Shown: positions 51,351-59,754 of the stretch, piece after piece
How positions within the stretch are numbered: the first letter of the stretch is position 1
How the letters are laid out: each line of letters starts with the position of its first letter
Origin: Ketogulonicigenium robustum
GTDB lineage: Bacteria; Pseudomonadota; Alphaproteobacteria; Rhodobacterales; Rhodobacteraceae
Direction of reading: 5' to 3'
Assembly: GCF_002117445.1 (NCBI RefSeq)
Contig: NZ_CP019937.1
Coordinates: forward strand, 621,501-685,500
Length of the DNA: 64,000 bases
Made by a program: the position numbers and the translations under genes
The notes under the pieces: generated by a model
What the model saw: the letters and a program-made list of their open reading frames with translations, nothing else
Database searches by the model: none
What the model was told of the DNA's origin: nothing

Positions 51351-52205
51351 ATGACGATTTCAAACCAAGCCCCAACCTTTGTCGGCGGGGTGACATTGAC
51401 GGTCAAGGATCTGCCCACAGTTGCAGATTATTACCGCACGCTGCTGAACCTCGAGACGCATTCCAGCGATGGTGCCGAGGTTGTTCTGGGCGCCGACACC
51501 CCGTTCTTGACCTTGCGCGGCGACAAGTCCGCCCAAAACGCCGGCCCACGCCAGTCGGGCCTGTTCCACACCGCTTTCTTGCTGCCACAGCGCGCCGATC
51601 TGGGGCGCTGGGTGATGCACGCCATCGACAAGCGCATTGCCGTCGGCGGCGCGTCCGACCACGGCGTGAGCGAGGCGATCTACCTGACTGACCCCGAAGG
51701 CAACGGGATCGAGATTTACACCGACCGCGCCCATGCCGACTGGCCCTCGCAATCCGATGGCAGCCTCGACATGTATACCGAGGCGCTCAACGTGCAGGAT
51801 CTGGTGCAAAGCGCCGGTAACAGCCGCTGGGCGGGCATCCCGCAGGGCAGCTATATCGGCCACGTCCATCTGCAAACGGCGATCTTGTCTGCCGCCGAAA
51901 ACTTCTACGCCAAAGCCTTGGGGTTCGAGGTGACGACCCGCTATCCGGGTGCGATTTTCTATGGCTCGGGCGGCTATCACCACCATTTGGCATCGAACAT
52001 CTGGAACAGCCGGAATTCGGCCCCCCGCACGGCCCACATGACCGGCCTGTCCGAGGTGCGCCTGCTGAACCAAACCCCCGCCGTTCAGGCCCAAATGGTT
52101 GCTGGTCTGCAAGCTGCCGGTGCCGAATTTGCCGAAACCGATGGTGCCATCCGCATCAGCGACCCCAGCAATACCCTGTTCGATATCCGCGTGAAGGAGG
52201 CCTAA
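51351..52205 (+). CDS. VOC family protein, catechol 2,3-dioxygenase-like (CatE type)
   Basis: The 284-residue protein starts at ATG 51351 with GAGGAA upstream. It has two vicinal-oxygen-chelate halves: 'GGVTLTVKDLPTVADYYRTLLNLE' and 'IGHVHLQTAILSAAENFYAKALGFEV'. Candidate metal ligands are His in 'LFHTAFLLPQ', 'GHVHLQ' and 'GGYHHHLASNIWNSR'; the usual terminal glutamate region reads 'SNTLFDIRV'. CatE-like enzymes cleave catechol rings and are induced by quinones in other bacteria. The partner gene for hydroquinone reduction starts 1 bp after its stop. Confidence 0.82.
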   Translation: MTISNQAPTFVGGVTLTVKDLPTVADYYRTLLNLETHSSDGAEVVLGADTPFLTLRGDKSAQNAGPRQSGLFHTAFLLPQRADLGRWVMHAIDKRIAVGGASDHGVSEAIYLTDPEGNGIEIYTDRAHADWPSQSDGSLDMYTEALNVQDLVQSAGNSRWAGIPQGSYIGHVHLQTAILSAAENFYAKALGFEVTTRYPGAIFYGSGGYHHHLASNIWNSRNSAPRTAHMTGLSEVRLLNQTPAVQAQMVAGLQAAGAEFAETDGAIRISDPSNTLFDIRVKEA

Positions 52206-52206
52206 G

Positions 52207-53169
52207 ATGTTGGTGAATGGCAAATGGGATGCCGATTGGCAGCCGGTGCAGGCGACCGATAAAAAGGGCGGCTTCGTGCGCCAGATCTCGGGCTTTCGCA
52301 ACTGGGTCACGGTTGACGGCAGCGCAGGCCCGACGGGCGAGGGCGGTTTTCAGGCCGAAGCTGGCCGCTATCACCTGTTCGTCGCGCTGATCTGCCCGTG
52401 GGCATCGCGCACGCTGATTGCGCGGGCGCTGAAGGGGCTGGAGGACGTGGTCACAGTCTCGATCGTCGAGCCCGAGCTGACGCGCGAGGGCTGGAAACTA
52501 TCGGACGCCGCTTTGGCTGACGTCGAAACAGCCCAAGGCGCGACCTATCTGCACCAGATTTATACTGCGACCGATCCGGTTTACACGGGTCGCGCGACCG
52601 TGCCCGTCCTGTGGGACCGCAAGACACGCCGCATCGTGAACAATGAATCGGCCGACATCGTGCGGATGTTCAACACGGGCTTTGGCGCGCTTGCGAAAAA
52701 CGACATCGACCTTTACCCCGCCGATATCGCGGCTGATATCGACGCGCTGAATGACTGGATCTACCCGCGCCTGAACAATGGCGTTTATTGCGCAGGCTTT
52801 GCCACCACGCAAGTCGCCTATGACGAAGCCTTTGCCGATGTTTTCACGGCGCTTGATGCGTTGGAAGATCGGCTGCTGGGCAAAGGCCCGTTCCTGTTCG
52901 GCGACCGCCTGACCGAAACCGACATCCGTGCCTTTGTCACTTTGGTGCGGTTCGATCTGGCCTACCACGGCCTGTTCAAAACCAACAAACGCGCGCTGAC
53001 CAGCTATCCGGCGCTTTCAGCTTATCTTGAGCGTGTTTTGCAGGTGCCGGGGGTTGCGGCAACCGTTAGCCCCGACCATATCAAGCGGGGATATTATTCG
53101 ATCAAAGCGCTTAATCCGAACGGCATCGTGCCTGATGGCCCCGATCTGCCGTGGATGCGCCTGTTGTAA
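52207..53169 (+). CDS. yqjG: glutathionyl-hydroquinone reductase (Xi-class GST)
   Basis: This enzyme reduces glutathionyl-hydroquinones to hydroquinones with glutathione. The 320 residues match the YqjG/ECM4 family: N-terminal 'GKWDADWQPVQATDKKGGFVRQISGFRNWV', the catalytic 'LICPWASRTLIARALKGLED' with the CPWA cysteine, 'YTGRATVPVLWDRKTRRIVNNESADIVRMFN', and 'GPFLFGDRLTETDIRAFVTLVRFD'. With the VOC dioxygenase it probably forms a two-gene quinone/catechol detoxification unit under the LysR regulator upstream. Confidence 0.93.
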   Translation: MLVNGKWDADWQPVQATDKKGGFVRQISGFRNWVTVDGSAGPTGEGGFQAEAGRYHLFVALICPWASRTLIARALKGLEDVVTVSIVEPELTREGWKLSDAALADVETAQGATYLHQIYTATDPVYTGRATVPVLWDRKTRRIVNNESADIVRMFNTGFGALAKNDIDLYPADIAADIDALNDWIYPRLNNGVYCAGFATTQVAYDEAFADVFTALDALEDRLLGKGPFLFGDRLTETDIRAFVTLVRFDLAYHGLFKTNKRALTSYPALSAYLERVLQVPGVAATVSPDHIKRGYYSIKALNPNGIVPDGPDLPWMRLL

Positions 53170-53228
53170 AGGCGCGCGCAGTCTTTTCTTGTACTTGGGG
53201 CGATTTGGCCCGATTTTTGTAACGTCCC

Positions 53229-53264
53229 GCCCGTGACGGCCTGTTCTCCAGACAGGCAACGGGC
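53229..53264 (+). terminator. bulged hairpin after the glutathionyl-hydroquinone reductase gene
   Basis: Outer arms GCCCGT (53229-53234) and ACGGGC (53259-53264) and inner arms GCCTGT (53239-53244) and ACAGGC (53252-53257) enclose the loop TCTCCAG. It lies 60 bp after the stop. There is no T tract, so it may be a processing site or a partial terminator. The same loop sequence recurs in the next hairpin. Confidence 0.45.
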
Positions 53265-53305
53265 ATCATATTCGCCCTTTCCATCCCTTGGGCGGACATG
53301 AGGAA

Positions 53306-53334
53306 AGGCCGCCCTGTCTCCAGCAGGGCGGCCT
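53306..53334 (-). terminator. hairpin terminator after the aminotransferase gene
   Basis: A perfect 11-bp stem (AGGCCGCCCTG with CAGGGCGGCCT) closes the loop TCTCCAG. On the minus strand it lies 7 bp after the aminotransferase stop and is followed by TTTCCTC. It could also stop plus-strand read-through. Confidence 0.65.
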
Positions 53335-53340
53335 GATGTT

Positions 53341-54708
53341 TTAGGCGACTTCTGCAAAAACCTTGTCGATGGCTTTTTCCAGCTTGCCGAACATCTCGTC
53401 CATCTGGGCGGGGGTGATGATGAACGGCGGGGCCAGCACGATGGATTGGCCAAGCGGGCGGCAGATCAGCCCTTGGTCGGTGCAGGCATTCGCGATGCGT
53501 TCCGATACCGACAGGCTGCTGTCAAAGGGGCGCTTGGTGTCTTTATCGGCTACGGCTTCCAGCGCGCCCATCAGGCCCTTGCCGCGCCATTCGCCAATGT
53601 TCGCCTTTTCGGCCAGATGGGCCATCCCGGCTTCGAACTGGGGCGTCAGCGCGCGGACGTTGTCCAGCAGGCCTTCGTTCAGGATCACGTCAATGGCCTT
53701 CAGCGCGATGGCGCAGCCGACGGGGTGGCCCGATGCGGTAAAGCCATGGGGGAATTCCTCGACCGCCTCGGACGCGTCTTGGATGCGCTGGGCCAATTCC
53801 GGCCCCAGAATGATAGCGCCCATCGGGAAGAAGCCCGCCGTGATGTTCTTGGACGAGATGATCGCATCAGGCTGGAAGTCATAGGTCTGGCAGCCCCAAA
53901 CCTCGCCTGTGCGGCCGAAACCGGTGATGACCTCGTCCGCGATGAACGGAATGCCGTATTTCTTCAAAATCGGCTGGACGGCTTGGAAGTAACCCTTGGA
54001 TGGCGGGATCGCGCCGCCCGCACCCATGACAGGTTCGGCAAAGAAACCGGCGATGGTCTCGGGGCCTTCGCGCAGGATCGTTTCTTCCAACTCGCGGGCA
54101 AGGCGGGCGGTGAACTGTTCCTCGGTCTCGTCCGCCGCGCCAAAACGCCAGTAGTGGGGGCAAGTCAGGTGGATGAAGCCGGGCAGGGGCAGGCCGAACG
54201 TTCCGACATAGGGCTTGCCCGTCATCGAGGCCGAGACCGCCGTCACCCCATGATACGCGTTCACCCGCGTCAGGATCTTGCGCCGCTCGGGCTGGCCTTC
54301 GTGGCGGAACATGAACCACAGCGCCTTGACCATCGTGTCATTCGCCTCGGATCCGGAGTTGGTGTAGAATACCTTGCCGCTGTCAAAGGGCGAGACCTCG
54401 ATCAGCTTTTCGGACAGCAGCACCGTCTGGTCGGAAATGCGGCCAAAGAATGCGTGGTAACCCGGAAAGCGGTCGTATTGCGCCTTGGCCGCGTCGATCA
54501 GGCCTTGGTGGTCAAACCCCGCAACCATATTCCACAGGCCCGAATTGGCATCCAGATAGCTGCGTCCAGCGGTGTCGTAGATATATGGGCCTTTGCCGTG
54601 CGTGACGACGACCGCGCCGCGGCTGTGGATCGTGGGCAGATCGGTAAAGCCGTAAAGGTTGTGGCTGTCGGCGCGTGCTTCCCAGCTGTTGGGGCTGTTC
54701 GTGGGCAT
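53341..54708 (-). CDS. class III PLP-dependent aminotransferase (omega-amino acid/amine:pyruvate type)
   Basis: The 455-residue aminotransferase transfers an omega or primary amino group to pyruvate or a similar acceptor. 'YTNSGSEANDTMVKALWF' is the phosphate-binding block, 'VNAYHGVTAVSASMTG' the aromatic ring stack, 'FFAEPVMGAGGAIPPSKGYF' and 'FIADEVITGFGRTG' give the conserved Glu and Asp, and 'DAIISSKNITAGFFPMGA' contains the Schiff-base lysine. This pattern matches beta-alanine/taurine/amine-pyruvate transaminases. It has a strong AAAGGAGG site. The substrate is not determined by sequence alone. Confidence 0.9.
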   Translation of the reverse strand: MPTNSPNSWEARADSHNLYGFTDLPTIHSRGAVVVTHGKGPYIYDTAGRSYLDANSGLWNMVAGFDHQGLIDAAKAQYDRFPGYHAFFGRISDQTVLLSEKLIEVSPFDSGKVFYTNSGSEANDTMVKALWFMFRHEGQPERRKILTRVNAYHGVTAVSASMTGKPYVGTFGLPLPGFIHLTCPHYWRFGAADETEEQFTARLARELEETILREGPETIAGFFAEPVMGAGGAIPPSKGYFQAVQPILKKYGIPFIADEVITGFGRTGEVWGCQTYDFQPDAIISSKNITAGFFPMGAIILGPELAQRIQDASEAVEEFPHGFTASGHPVGCAIALKAIDVILNEGLLDNVRALTPQFEAGMAHLAEKANIGEWRGKGLMGALEAVADKDTKRPFDSSLSVSERIANACTDQGLICRPLGQSIVLAPPFIITPAQMDEMFGKLEKAIDKVFAEVA

Positions 54709-54855
54709 GGATGACCTCCTTTTGGTTGGTTCCAGCCTAGATCGGCGGTGGGCCGCGTTTCAACACCCCAAAACAGCGGCGATGCGCGGTATTTGCTGGT
54801 CTGCCCCCCGAAAATCCCGCTACAAGCTGCCTATAGGCAGGCAGGAGGATTGCTG

Positions 54856-55869
54856 ATGCGCGTATTGGTAACAGGTGGTGCGGGCTATATCGGTAGCCAT
54901 ACTTTGGTCGAACTGGCCGCAATGGGGTATGAGGCCTGCGTGGTCGACAGCTATGCCAACAGCTCGCCCGTCGCGCTGGATCGCGTGCGCGAAATCACCA
55001 ACGGCCATATCGAGGCGCATGACGTCGACATTCGCGACACTGCCGCGCTGACCGCTGTGGCGACCGCGTTCAAGCCCGATGCCGTGATCCATTTTGCGGG
55101 CCTGAAAGCGGTGGGCGAAAGCCGCACGCGCCCCGTCGATTATTACGATGTGAACGTGGCTGGCACCCTGTCGCTGCTGCGCGCGATGGAGGCTGCGGGC
55201 TGCGGCAAGATCGTCTTTTCATCATCCGCCACGGTTTATGGCGAGCCGCAGTCCCTGCCGATGACCGAGGATCACCCGCTGGCCCCGACCAATGTCTACG
55301 GCGCGACCAAATTCACCGCCGAACAGGCCCTGACCGCGTGGGCCGAAGCCGCGCCCGGGCGCACCTCGATTTTGCTGCGGTATTTCAACCCTGTCGGCGC
55401 GCATGATTCGGGCCGTATCGGCGAAGACCCCAAGGGCATCCCGAACAACCTGATGCCGTTCTTGGCGCAGGTCGCCACCGGCCGCCGCGAGAAGCTGGCG
55501 ATTTTCGGCGATGATTATGCGACGATCGATGGCACCGGCGTGCGCGATTATATCCATGTGGTCGATCTGGCCCGTGCGCACGTCGCGGCGCTGAATTTCA
55601 ACCAAGACGGGGCCGAGGCCTTCAACATCGGCACCGGCACCGGCTATTCCGTCAAGGAAATGCTGGGCGCGTTCTCGGCCACGGTTGGCCGCGATTTGCC
55701 CGCCGAAATCCACCCCCGCCGCGCCGGTGACGTGGCCGAGATGCGCGCCGATGCCACCAAAGCGGCCAATGTGCTGGGCTGGACGGCCGAATTCGGCCTG
55801 AAGGATATGACGGATAGCGTGTGGAAATGGCAGTCGGCCAACCCGATGGGCTACGGCGACCAAGACTAA
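54856..55869 (+). CDS. galE: UDP-glucose 4-epimerase
   Basis: GalE interconverts UDP-glucose and UDP-galactose for surface polysaccharide synthesis. The 337-residue protein starts at ATG 54856 with GGAGGA upstream; a 36-codon extension is rejected. The SDR features are 'VLVTGGAGYIGSHTLVEL', 'DAVIHFAGLKAVGES', 'VFSSSATVYGEP' and catalytic Tyr/Lys in 'NVYGATKFTAEQAL'. 'NPVGAHDSGRIGEDPKGIPNNLMPFLAQVA' is a GalE-specific loop. It converges on recR with a 1-bp gap. Confidence 0.95.
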   Translation: MRVLVTGGAGYIGSHTLVELAAMGYEACVVDSYANSSPVALDRVREITNGHIEAHDVDIRDTAALTAVATAFKPDAVIHFAGLKAVGESRTRPVDYYDVNVAGTLSLLRAMEAAGCGKIVFSSSATVYGEPQSLPMTEDHPLAPTNVYGATKFTAEQALTAWAEAAPGRTSILLRYFNPVGAHDSGRIGEDPKGIPNNLMPFLAQVATGRREKLAIFGDDYATIDGTGVRDYIHVVDLARAHVAALNFNQDGAEAFNIGTGTGYSVKEMLGAFSATVGRDLPAEIHPRRAGDVAEMRADATKAANVLGWTAEFGLKDMTDSVWKWQSANPMGYGDQD

Positions 55870-55870
55870 C

Positions 55871-56461
55871 CTAAAGGGTGCGGCGCGCCTTTAGCGCCGC
55901 ACCAATCGTGCCTTCGTCCAGATAGTCCAGCTCGCCCCCAACAGGGACGCCTTGGGCCAGCGTTGTCACAGTGACGGCAGACAGGTGGTCGGCGATGTAA
56001 TGGGCGGTGGTCTGGCCATCAATCGTGGCCCCCAGCGCCAAGATCACCTCTTGCACGTTTTCGGTCGTCACGCGGTCAATCAGGCGGGGGATGCGCAGCT
56101 CATCAGGGCCGACGGCGTCAATGGGCGACAGCGTGCCGCCCAAGACATGATAGCGCCCCTTGAAGGCGCCCGTGCGTTCCATTGCCCACAGGTCGTCAAT
56201 GTCCTCAACCACGCAAATCTGGCCGTTTTGGCGGGCGACATCGGTGCAGATCGTGCAGAGATCGCCCGTGGTGAAGTTGCCGCAGTTCAGGCATTCACGC
56301 GCCGATTGTGCGACGGCCTGCATCGTATTGCCCAGCGGCACCATCAGCTGGCTGCGCTTTTTGATCAGATGCAACACCGCCCGCCGCGCAGAACGCGGCC
56401 CTAGGCCCGGAATGCGGGCCATCAACGCCATAAGGCGGGCGATGTCGCTATCGTCATCCAT
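55871..56461 (-). CDS. recR: recombination protein RecR
   Basis: RecR works with RecF/RecO to load RecA at gaps. The 196 residues show the N-terminal HhH region '[24 protein letters not shown]', a C4 zinc finger '[16 protein letters not shown]', the Toprim domain ('[28 protein letters not shown]') and '[16 protein letters not shown]' at the end. It follows ybaB by 3 bp in the conserved dnaX-ybaB-recR operon. Confidence 0.96.
   Translation of the reverse strand: MDDDSDIARLMALMARIPGLGPRSARRAVLHLIKKRSQLMVPLGNTMQAVAQSARECLNCGNFTTGDLCTICTDVARQNGQICVVEDIDDLWAMERTGAFKGRYHVLGGTLSPIDAVGPDELRIPRLIDRVTTENVQEVILALGATIDGQTTAHYIADHLSAVTVTTLAQGVPVGGELDYLDEGTIGAALKARRTL
55877..55903. terminator. strong hairpin overlapping the 3' end of recR
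   Basis: GGTGCGGCGC (55877-55886) pairs perfectly with GCGCCGCACC (55894-55903), 7-nt loop. It lies inside the last codons of recR and just past the galE stop, so one palindrome may end both convergent transcripts; on the minus strand it is followed by CTTTAGG, on the plus strand there is no T tract. Confidence 0.5.
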
Positions 56462-56464
56462 GCC

Positions 56465-56809
56465 TTAGAAAGGCAGTTTGAAATCGGGCGGCAGGCCAAG
56501 GCCGTCGGCCATGCGGCGCGTCTCGGCGGCCGAGCGCTCTTGCGCGCGCGACTGACCATCGCGGATGGCGGCCAAGATCAGATCCTCGACCACTTCCTTT
56601 TCGCTGGCGACCAGAATTGACGGGTCGATCGACAGCGATTTGATCTCGCCCTTGGCGGTCACGTTGACGCGCACAAGGCCGGCACCCGACTGGCCTTCGA
56701 CCACGGTGTTTTCCAGTTCCTCTTGCAGGCGCGTCATTTTTTCCTGCATGTCTTGCGCGGTTTTCATCATCTTGGCCATATCGCCAAGACCGCCGAGGCC
56801 TTTGAACAT
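56465..56809 (-). CDS. ybaB: YbaB/EbfC family nucleoid-associated protein
   Basis: The 114-residue DNA-binding protein has the family core 'MMKTAQDMQEKMTRLQEELENTVVEGQSGAGLVRVNVTAKGEIKSLSIDPSIL' and 'VVEDLILAAIRDGQSRAQERSAAETRRMADGLGLPPDFKLPF'. The dnaX-ybaB-recR order is nearly universal. It starts 12 bp after dnaX. Confidence 0.95.
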   Translation of the reverse strand: MFKGLGGLGDMAKMMKTAQDMQEKMTRLQEELENTVVEGQSGAGLVRVNVTAKGEIKSLSIDPSILVASEKEVVEDLILAAIRDGQSRAQERSAAETRRMADGLGLPPDFKLPF

Positions 56810-56821
56810 GTTAACTTCCTT

Positions 56822-58573
56822 TTAGTCGTCTTCGAACGGGTCCCATTCATCCTCGACCTCGGGCAGGGCGTCCTGCGCGGCGGCTTGGGCTTTCTGGGCA
56901 ACGGGGGTGACTTTGATGCTGGCACCGGGAAAGGCCAGCAGGGCGGCGGCCACCAGCGGATGCTGGGCGGCGCGGTCCTTTAGCGCGTTGTCGGCACTGT
57001 CGCGGGCCTCGGTAATGGTCGGGGCGCCGCCTTCGTTGACGATGATGACGGCCCAGCGGGCGTGCGTCCAGTTTTGCAGGCGCTGGGCCAAGCGGCCAGC
57101 AAGGTCGGGGGCCGCGTTGGGCGTCGGTTGAAATTCGATCCGTCCGGGCTGATAGCGGGCGATGCGCATGTTGCCTTCGACCTCGACCAGAAGGCGCATG
57201 TCGCGCTGGGCACGGATCAGGCCGACGACCGAATCAAAAGTCGCATATTGGGCCAGATAATCGGGTTGGCCCGCCAGTTGCGCCACAGGGCCACGCGGGG
57301 CGGAATGCGTGGCCATCGGCACGCCGCGTGCCTCGACACTACCGGACGGCGCGGGGGCAGGGCGGTATCCGCCGCCGCCACCGCCACCATTGGGGGGCGG
57401 CACCGGCATATCGCGCAGGCGCTCGACCAGTTCGGCGGGGCTGGGCAGGTCGGCCACATGGGTCAGGCGGATGATGGCCATTTCGGCGGCCATCATGCTG
57501 TTTGGCGCGGTGCCGACTTCCTCGAGCGCTTTCAGCAGCATCTGCCACATGCGGGTCAGAACACGCATGGCAATGGCATCGGCCATTGTGGTGCCACGGC
57601 TACGCTCGTCGGGCGGGATAGTGGGGTCGTCGGCAGCCTCGGGGGTGACTTTGATGACGGAAATCCAGTGCGCGATTTCGGCCAGATCACGCAAGATCGC
57701 CATCGGGTCGGCGCCGTCGGCGTATTGGGCCGACAGCTCGGCCAGCGCACCCGCAGCATCGCCGCGCAGGACCATGTCGAACAGATCCAACACGCGGCCG
57801 CGATCGGCCAGCCCCAGCATCATCCGCACCTGATCGGCGGTCGTCCCATCTTCAAGCCCCGTGCCGTGGCTGATGGCTTGGTCGAGCAAGCTGGTCGCGT
57901 CGCGGGCCGACCCTTCGGCGGCGCGGGTGATCAGCGCAAGGGCGTCATCGGTGATCGTCGCGCTTTCGCTGGTGGCGATTTTGCGCAGCAGGGCCATCAT
58001 GACCTCGGGTTCGATCCGGCGCAGGTCGAAACGCTGGCAGCGCGACAGCACCGTGACAGGCACCTTGCGGATTTCGGTTGTCGCAAAGATGAACTTCACA
58101 TGCTCGGGCGGCTCTTCCAGCGTTTTCAGCAACGCGTTGAAGGCGCTGGTCGACAACATGTGCACTTCGTCGATGATATAGATTTTGTAGCGTGCCGAGG
58201 CCGCGCGATAGTGGACGCTGTCGATAATCTCGCGGATGTCGTTCACGCCGGTGCGGCTGGCGGCGTCCATCTCTAGCACGTCGACGTGGCGCCCCTCGGT
58301 AATGGCGACGCAATGCTCGCACACGCCGCAGGGTTCGGTTGTGGGCCCGCCGGTGCCATCGGGGCCGATGCAGTTCAGACCCTTAGCGATGATCCGCGCT
58401 GTGGTGGTTTTACCGGTGCCACGAATGCCCGTCATAATAAAGGCTTGCGCGATGCGCCCTGACGCAAAGGCGTTCTTCAGCGTGCGCACCATCGCGTCCT
58501 GCCCGACCAGGTCGGCGAAGGTTTCGGGGCGGTATTTGCGCGCTAGAACGCGATATGCGGTAGGGGCGTTCAT
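56822..58573 (-). CDS. dnaX: DNA polymerase III subunit gamma/tau
   Basis: DnaX is the clamp-loader ATPase. The 583 residues begin 'YRVLARKYRPETFADLVGQDAMVRTLKNAF'. Walker A is 'GIRGTGKTTTARI', the zinc cysteines lie in 'CIGPDGTGGPTTEPCGVCEHC', Walker B is 'IIDEVHMLST', and the sensor 1/SRC region reads 'TVLSRCQRFDLRRI'. The tau C-terminal domain includes a Gly-rich linker ('NGGGGGGGYRPAPAPSG'). I see no obvious slippery A or T run for programmed frameshifting. Confidence 0.96.
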   Translation of the reverse strand: MNAPTAYRVLARKYRPETFADLVGQDAMVRTLKNAFASGRIAQAFIMTGIRGTGKTTTARIIAKGLNCIGPDGTGGPTTEPCGVCEHCVAITEGRHVDVLEMDAASRTGVNDIREIIDSVHYRAASARYKIYIIDEVHMLSTSAFNALLKTLEEPPEHVKFIFATTEIRKVPVTVLSRCQRFDLRRIEPEVMMALLRKIATSESATITDDALALITRAAEGSARDATSLLDQAISHGTGLEDGTTADQVRMMLGLADRGRVLDLFDMVLRGDAAGALAELSAQYADGADPMAILRDLAEIAHWISVIKVTPEAADDPTIPPDERSRGTTMADAIAMRVLTRMWQMLLKALEEVGTAPNSMMAAEMAIIRLTHVADLPSPAELVERLRDMPVPPPNGGGGGGGYRPAPAPSGSVEARGVPMATHSAPRGPVAQLAGQPDYLAQYATFDSVVGLIRAQRDMRLLVEVEGNMRIARYQPGRIEFQPTPNAAPDLAGRLAQRLQNWTHARWAVIIVNEGGAPTITEARDSADNALKDRAAQHPLVAAALLAFPGASIKVTPVAQKAQAAAQDALPEVEDEWDPFEDD

Positions 58574-58634
58574 ATCCTGCTCCGGTTCGGGGACGGTTCA
58601 ACTTAACGCCCAGATGGTGGCGCGTAAACCATAG

Positions 58635-59162
58635 CTATGGGTTGGGCGGGGTATTATCAAAATCGCGCCGCATCAGGATTTCGTCATAGAGGCGGCCGTC
58701 CACCAGCAGCGCGCCGTGATCGCGTGCCCAAATGCGAAAGCCGTGGCGTTGGTAGAGCCGCAGCGCAGTCGCGTTGTCGGCCGCAACCGAGAGACGGATT
58801 TGCTGGCAGCGCGCGGCGCGGTTTGCAATCAGTGCTGCCATCAGCGCGTCTGCCGCGCCCTTGCCGCGGTGTTCTGGGCTGACGTAAATGCCCCAAATGG
58901 TGCTAATATGTGCGGTCTTTTGGCCAGTGTCGGCATAGACCCCGCCGATAGCGGCTAACGTGCCATCGCGCGTGAAAACGCCGTAGACGGTGCCGTTCGT
59001 CAGCCGCGCAGAAAAGAAATCGAGCTGCTGGCGTGATTCATAGGCGAAATCCGCGCCGAATGCGGTGGGGTGCGCGCGCAGGCCAGCCAAACGCAGGCGG
59101 CGAAAGGCCACCGCATCTGCGGCCACAAGTTGGCGCACCGATAGGCCCGCCTCGCGCATCAT
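58635..59162 (-). CDS. GNAT family N-acetyltransferase
   Basis: The 175-residue acetyltransferase starts at ATG 59162, whose ATGA overlaps the GFA gene stop by 4 bp; a TTG at 59171 is less likely. 'IWGIYVSPEHRGKGAADALMAALIANRA' is motif A with the acetyl-CoA loop R-G-K-G-A, followed by 'IRLSVAADNATALRLYQRHGFRIW' (motif B). Its substrate is unknown. It lies between the SRP RNA/GFA genes and dnaX. Confidence 0.87.
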   Translation of the reverse strand: MMREAGLSVRQLVAADAVAFRRLRLAGLRAHPTAFGADFAYESRQQLDFFSARLTNGTVYGVFTRDGTLAAIGGVYADTGQKTAHISTIWGIYVSPEHRGKGAADALMAALIANRAARCQQIRLSVAADNATALRLYQRHGFRIWARDHGALLVDGRLYDEILMRRDFDNTPPNP

Positions 59163-59584
59163 GTCTCGCAACGGCGGAAGATCAGCGTGCCGAATACGGG
59201 GTTGCGGTGGGGGTTGCCATCGCGCGGGTGATCCCGCCCGTTCAGCACCGGCACTTCCGACAGATCGAAGGGCGAATGCCCCGCAAGGCAGGCCAAATTC
59301 ACCCCGAATTCATTGGGGCGCGAGCGGCGCTGATGGTGGGTGTAGATGCCGCATGCGCTGCAGAAGTAATGCTTGGCTTGCTGCGTGTTGAACGTATAGC
59401 ACGACAGCGCGTCTTCGCCCTGCAAGATGGTGAATTCGTCCAGCCGGGTCGAGACAGCAACCGCACCGCGCATGGTGCAATAGCTGCAATTACAGCGCCT
59501 TGCGCTGGCAAGCCCGTCGCGCAAGTGCACACGAAAGCGCACCGCGCCGCAGTGGCACGATCCATCCAAACAAACATCAGTCAT
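59159..59584 (-). CDS. GFA family protein (glutathione-dependent formaldehyde-activating-like)
   Basis: The 141-residue zinc protein has the Mss4-like fold with 'DGSCHCGAVRFRV' (C-x-C), 'CNCSYCTMRGAVAV' (C-x-C-x-x-C) and 'HYFCSACGIYTHHQRRSRP' (C-x-x-C). These seven cysteines are the two zinc sites of GFA/CENP-V proteins. Most GFA members have no proven formaldehyde role; some accept other thiol adducts. It is coupled to the GNAT gene by 4 bp and starts 38 bp downstream of the SRP RNA. Confidence 0.88.
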   Translation of the reverse strand: MTDVCLDGSCHCGAVRFRVHLRDGLASARRCNCSYCTMRGAVAVSTRLDEFTILQGEDALSCYTFNTQQAKHYFCSACGIYTHHQRRSRPNEFGVNLACLAGHSPFDLSEVPVLNGRDHPRDGNPHRNPVFGTLIFRRCET

Positions 59585-59621
59585 GAGGGTTTTCCTGTAG
59601 CCGCTGGCGGCAGGGCAAAGG

Positions 59622-59716
59622 TGAGAGGCTGGACACGACCCAGACGGGAATCGTTACGGCTGCTTCCTTCCGGACCTGACCGGGTTGGCGAGGCGCCTGC
59701 CCGCGCCAACCTCTCA
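59622..59716 (-). ncRNA. ffs: signal recognition particle RNA, small bacterial type (4.5S RNA)
   Basis: On the minus strand the ~95-nt RNA contains the invariant SRP helix 8 sequence: GTCAGGTCC, then GGAAGGAAGCAGCC (symmetric loop and GGAA tetraloop). The ends TGAGAGG and CCTCTCA are complementary and close the hairpin, giving the limits 59716 to 59622. It forms the SRP with Ffh and targets membrane proteins to FtsY. In alphaproteobacteria ffs commonly lies just upstream of dnaX; here GFA and GNAT genes lie between them. Exact mature ends are inferred from the terminal helix. Confidence 0.93.
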
Positions 59717-59754
59717 GGCGGTGATATAGTCGCGCGCCAGCCGGTGCGCAAGGG

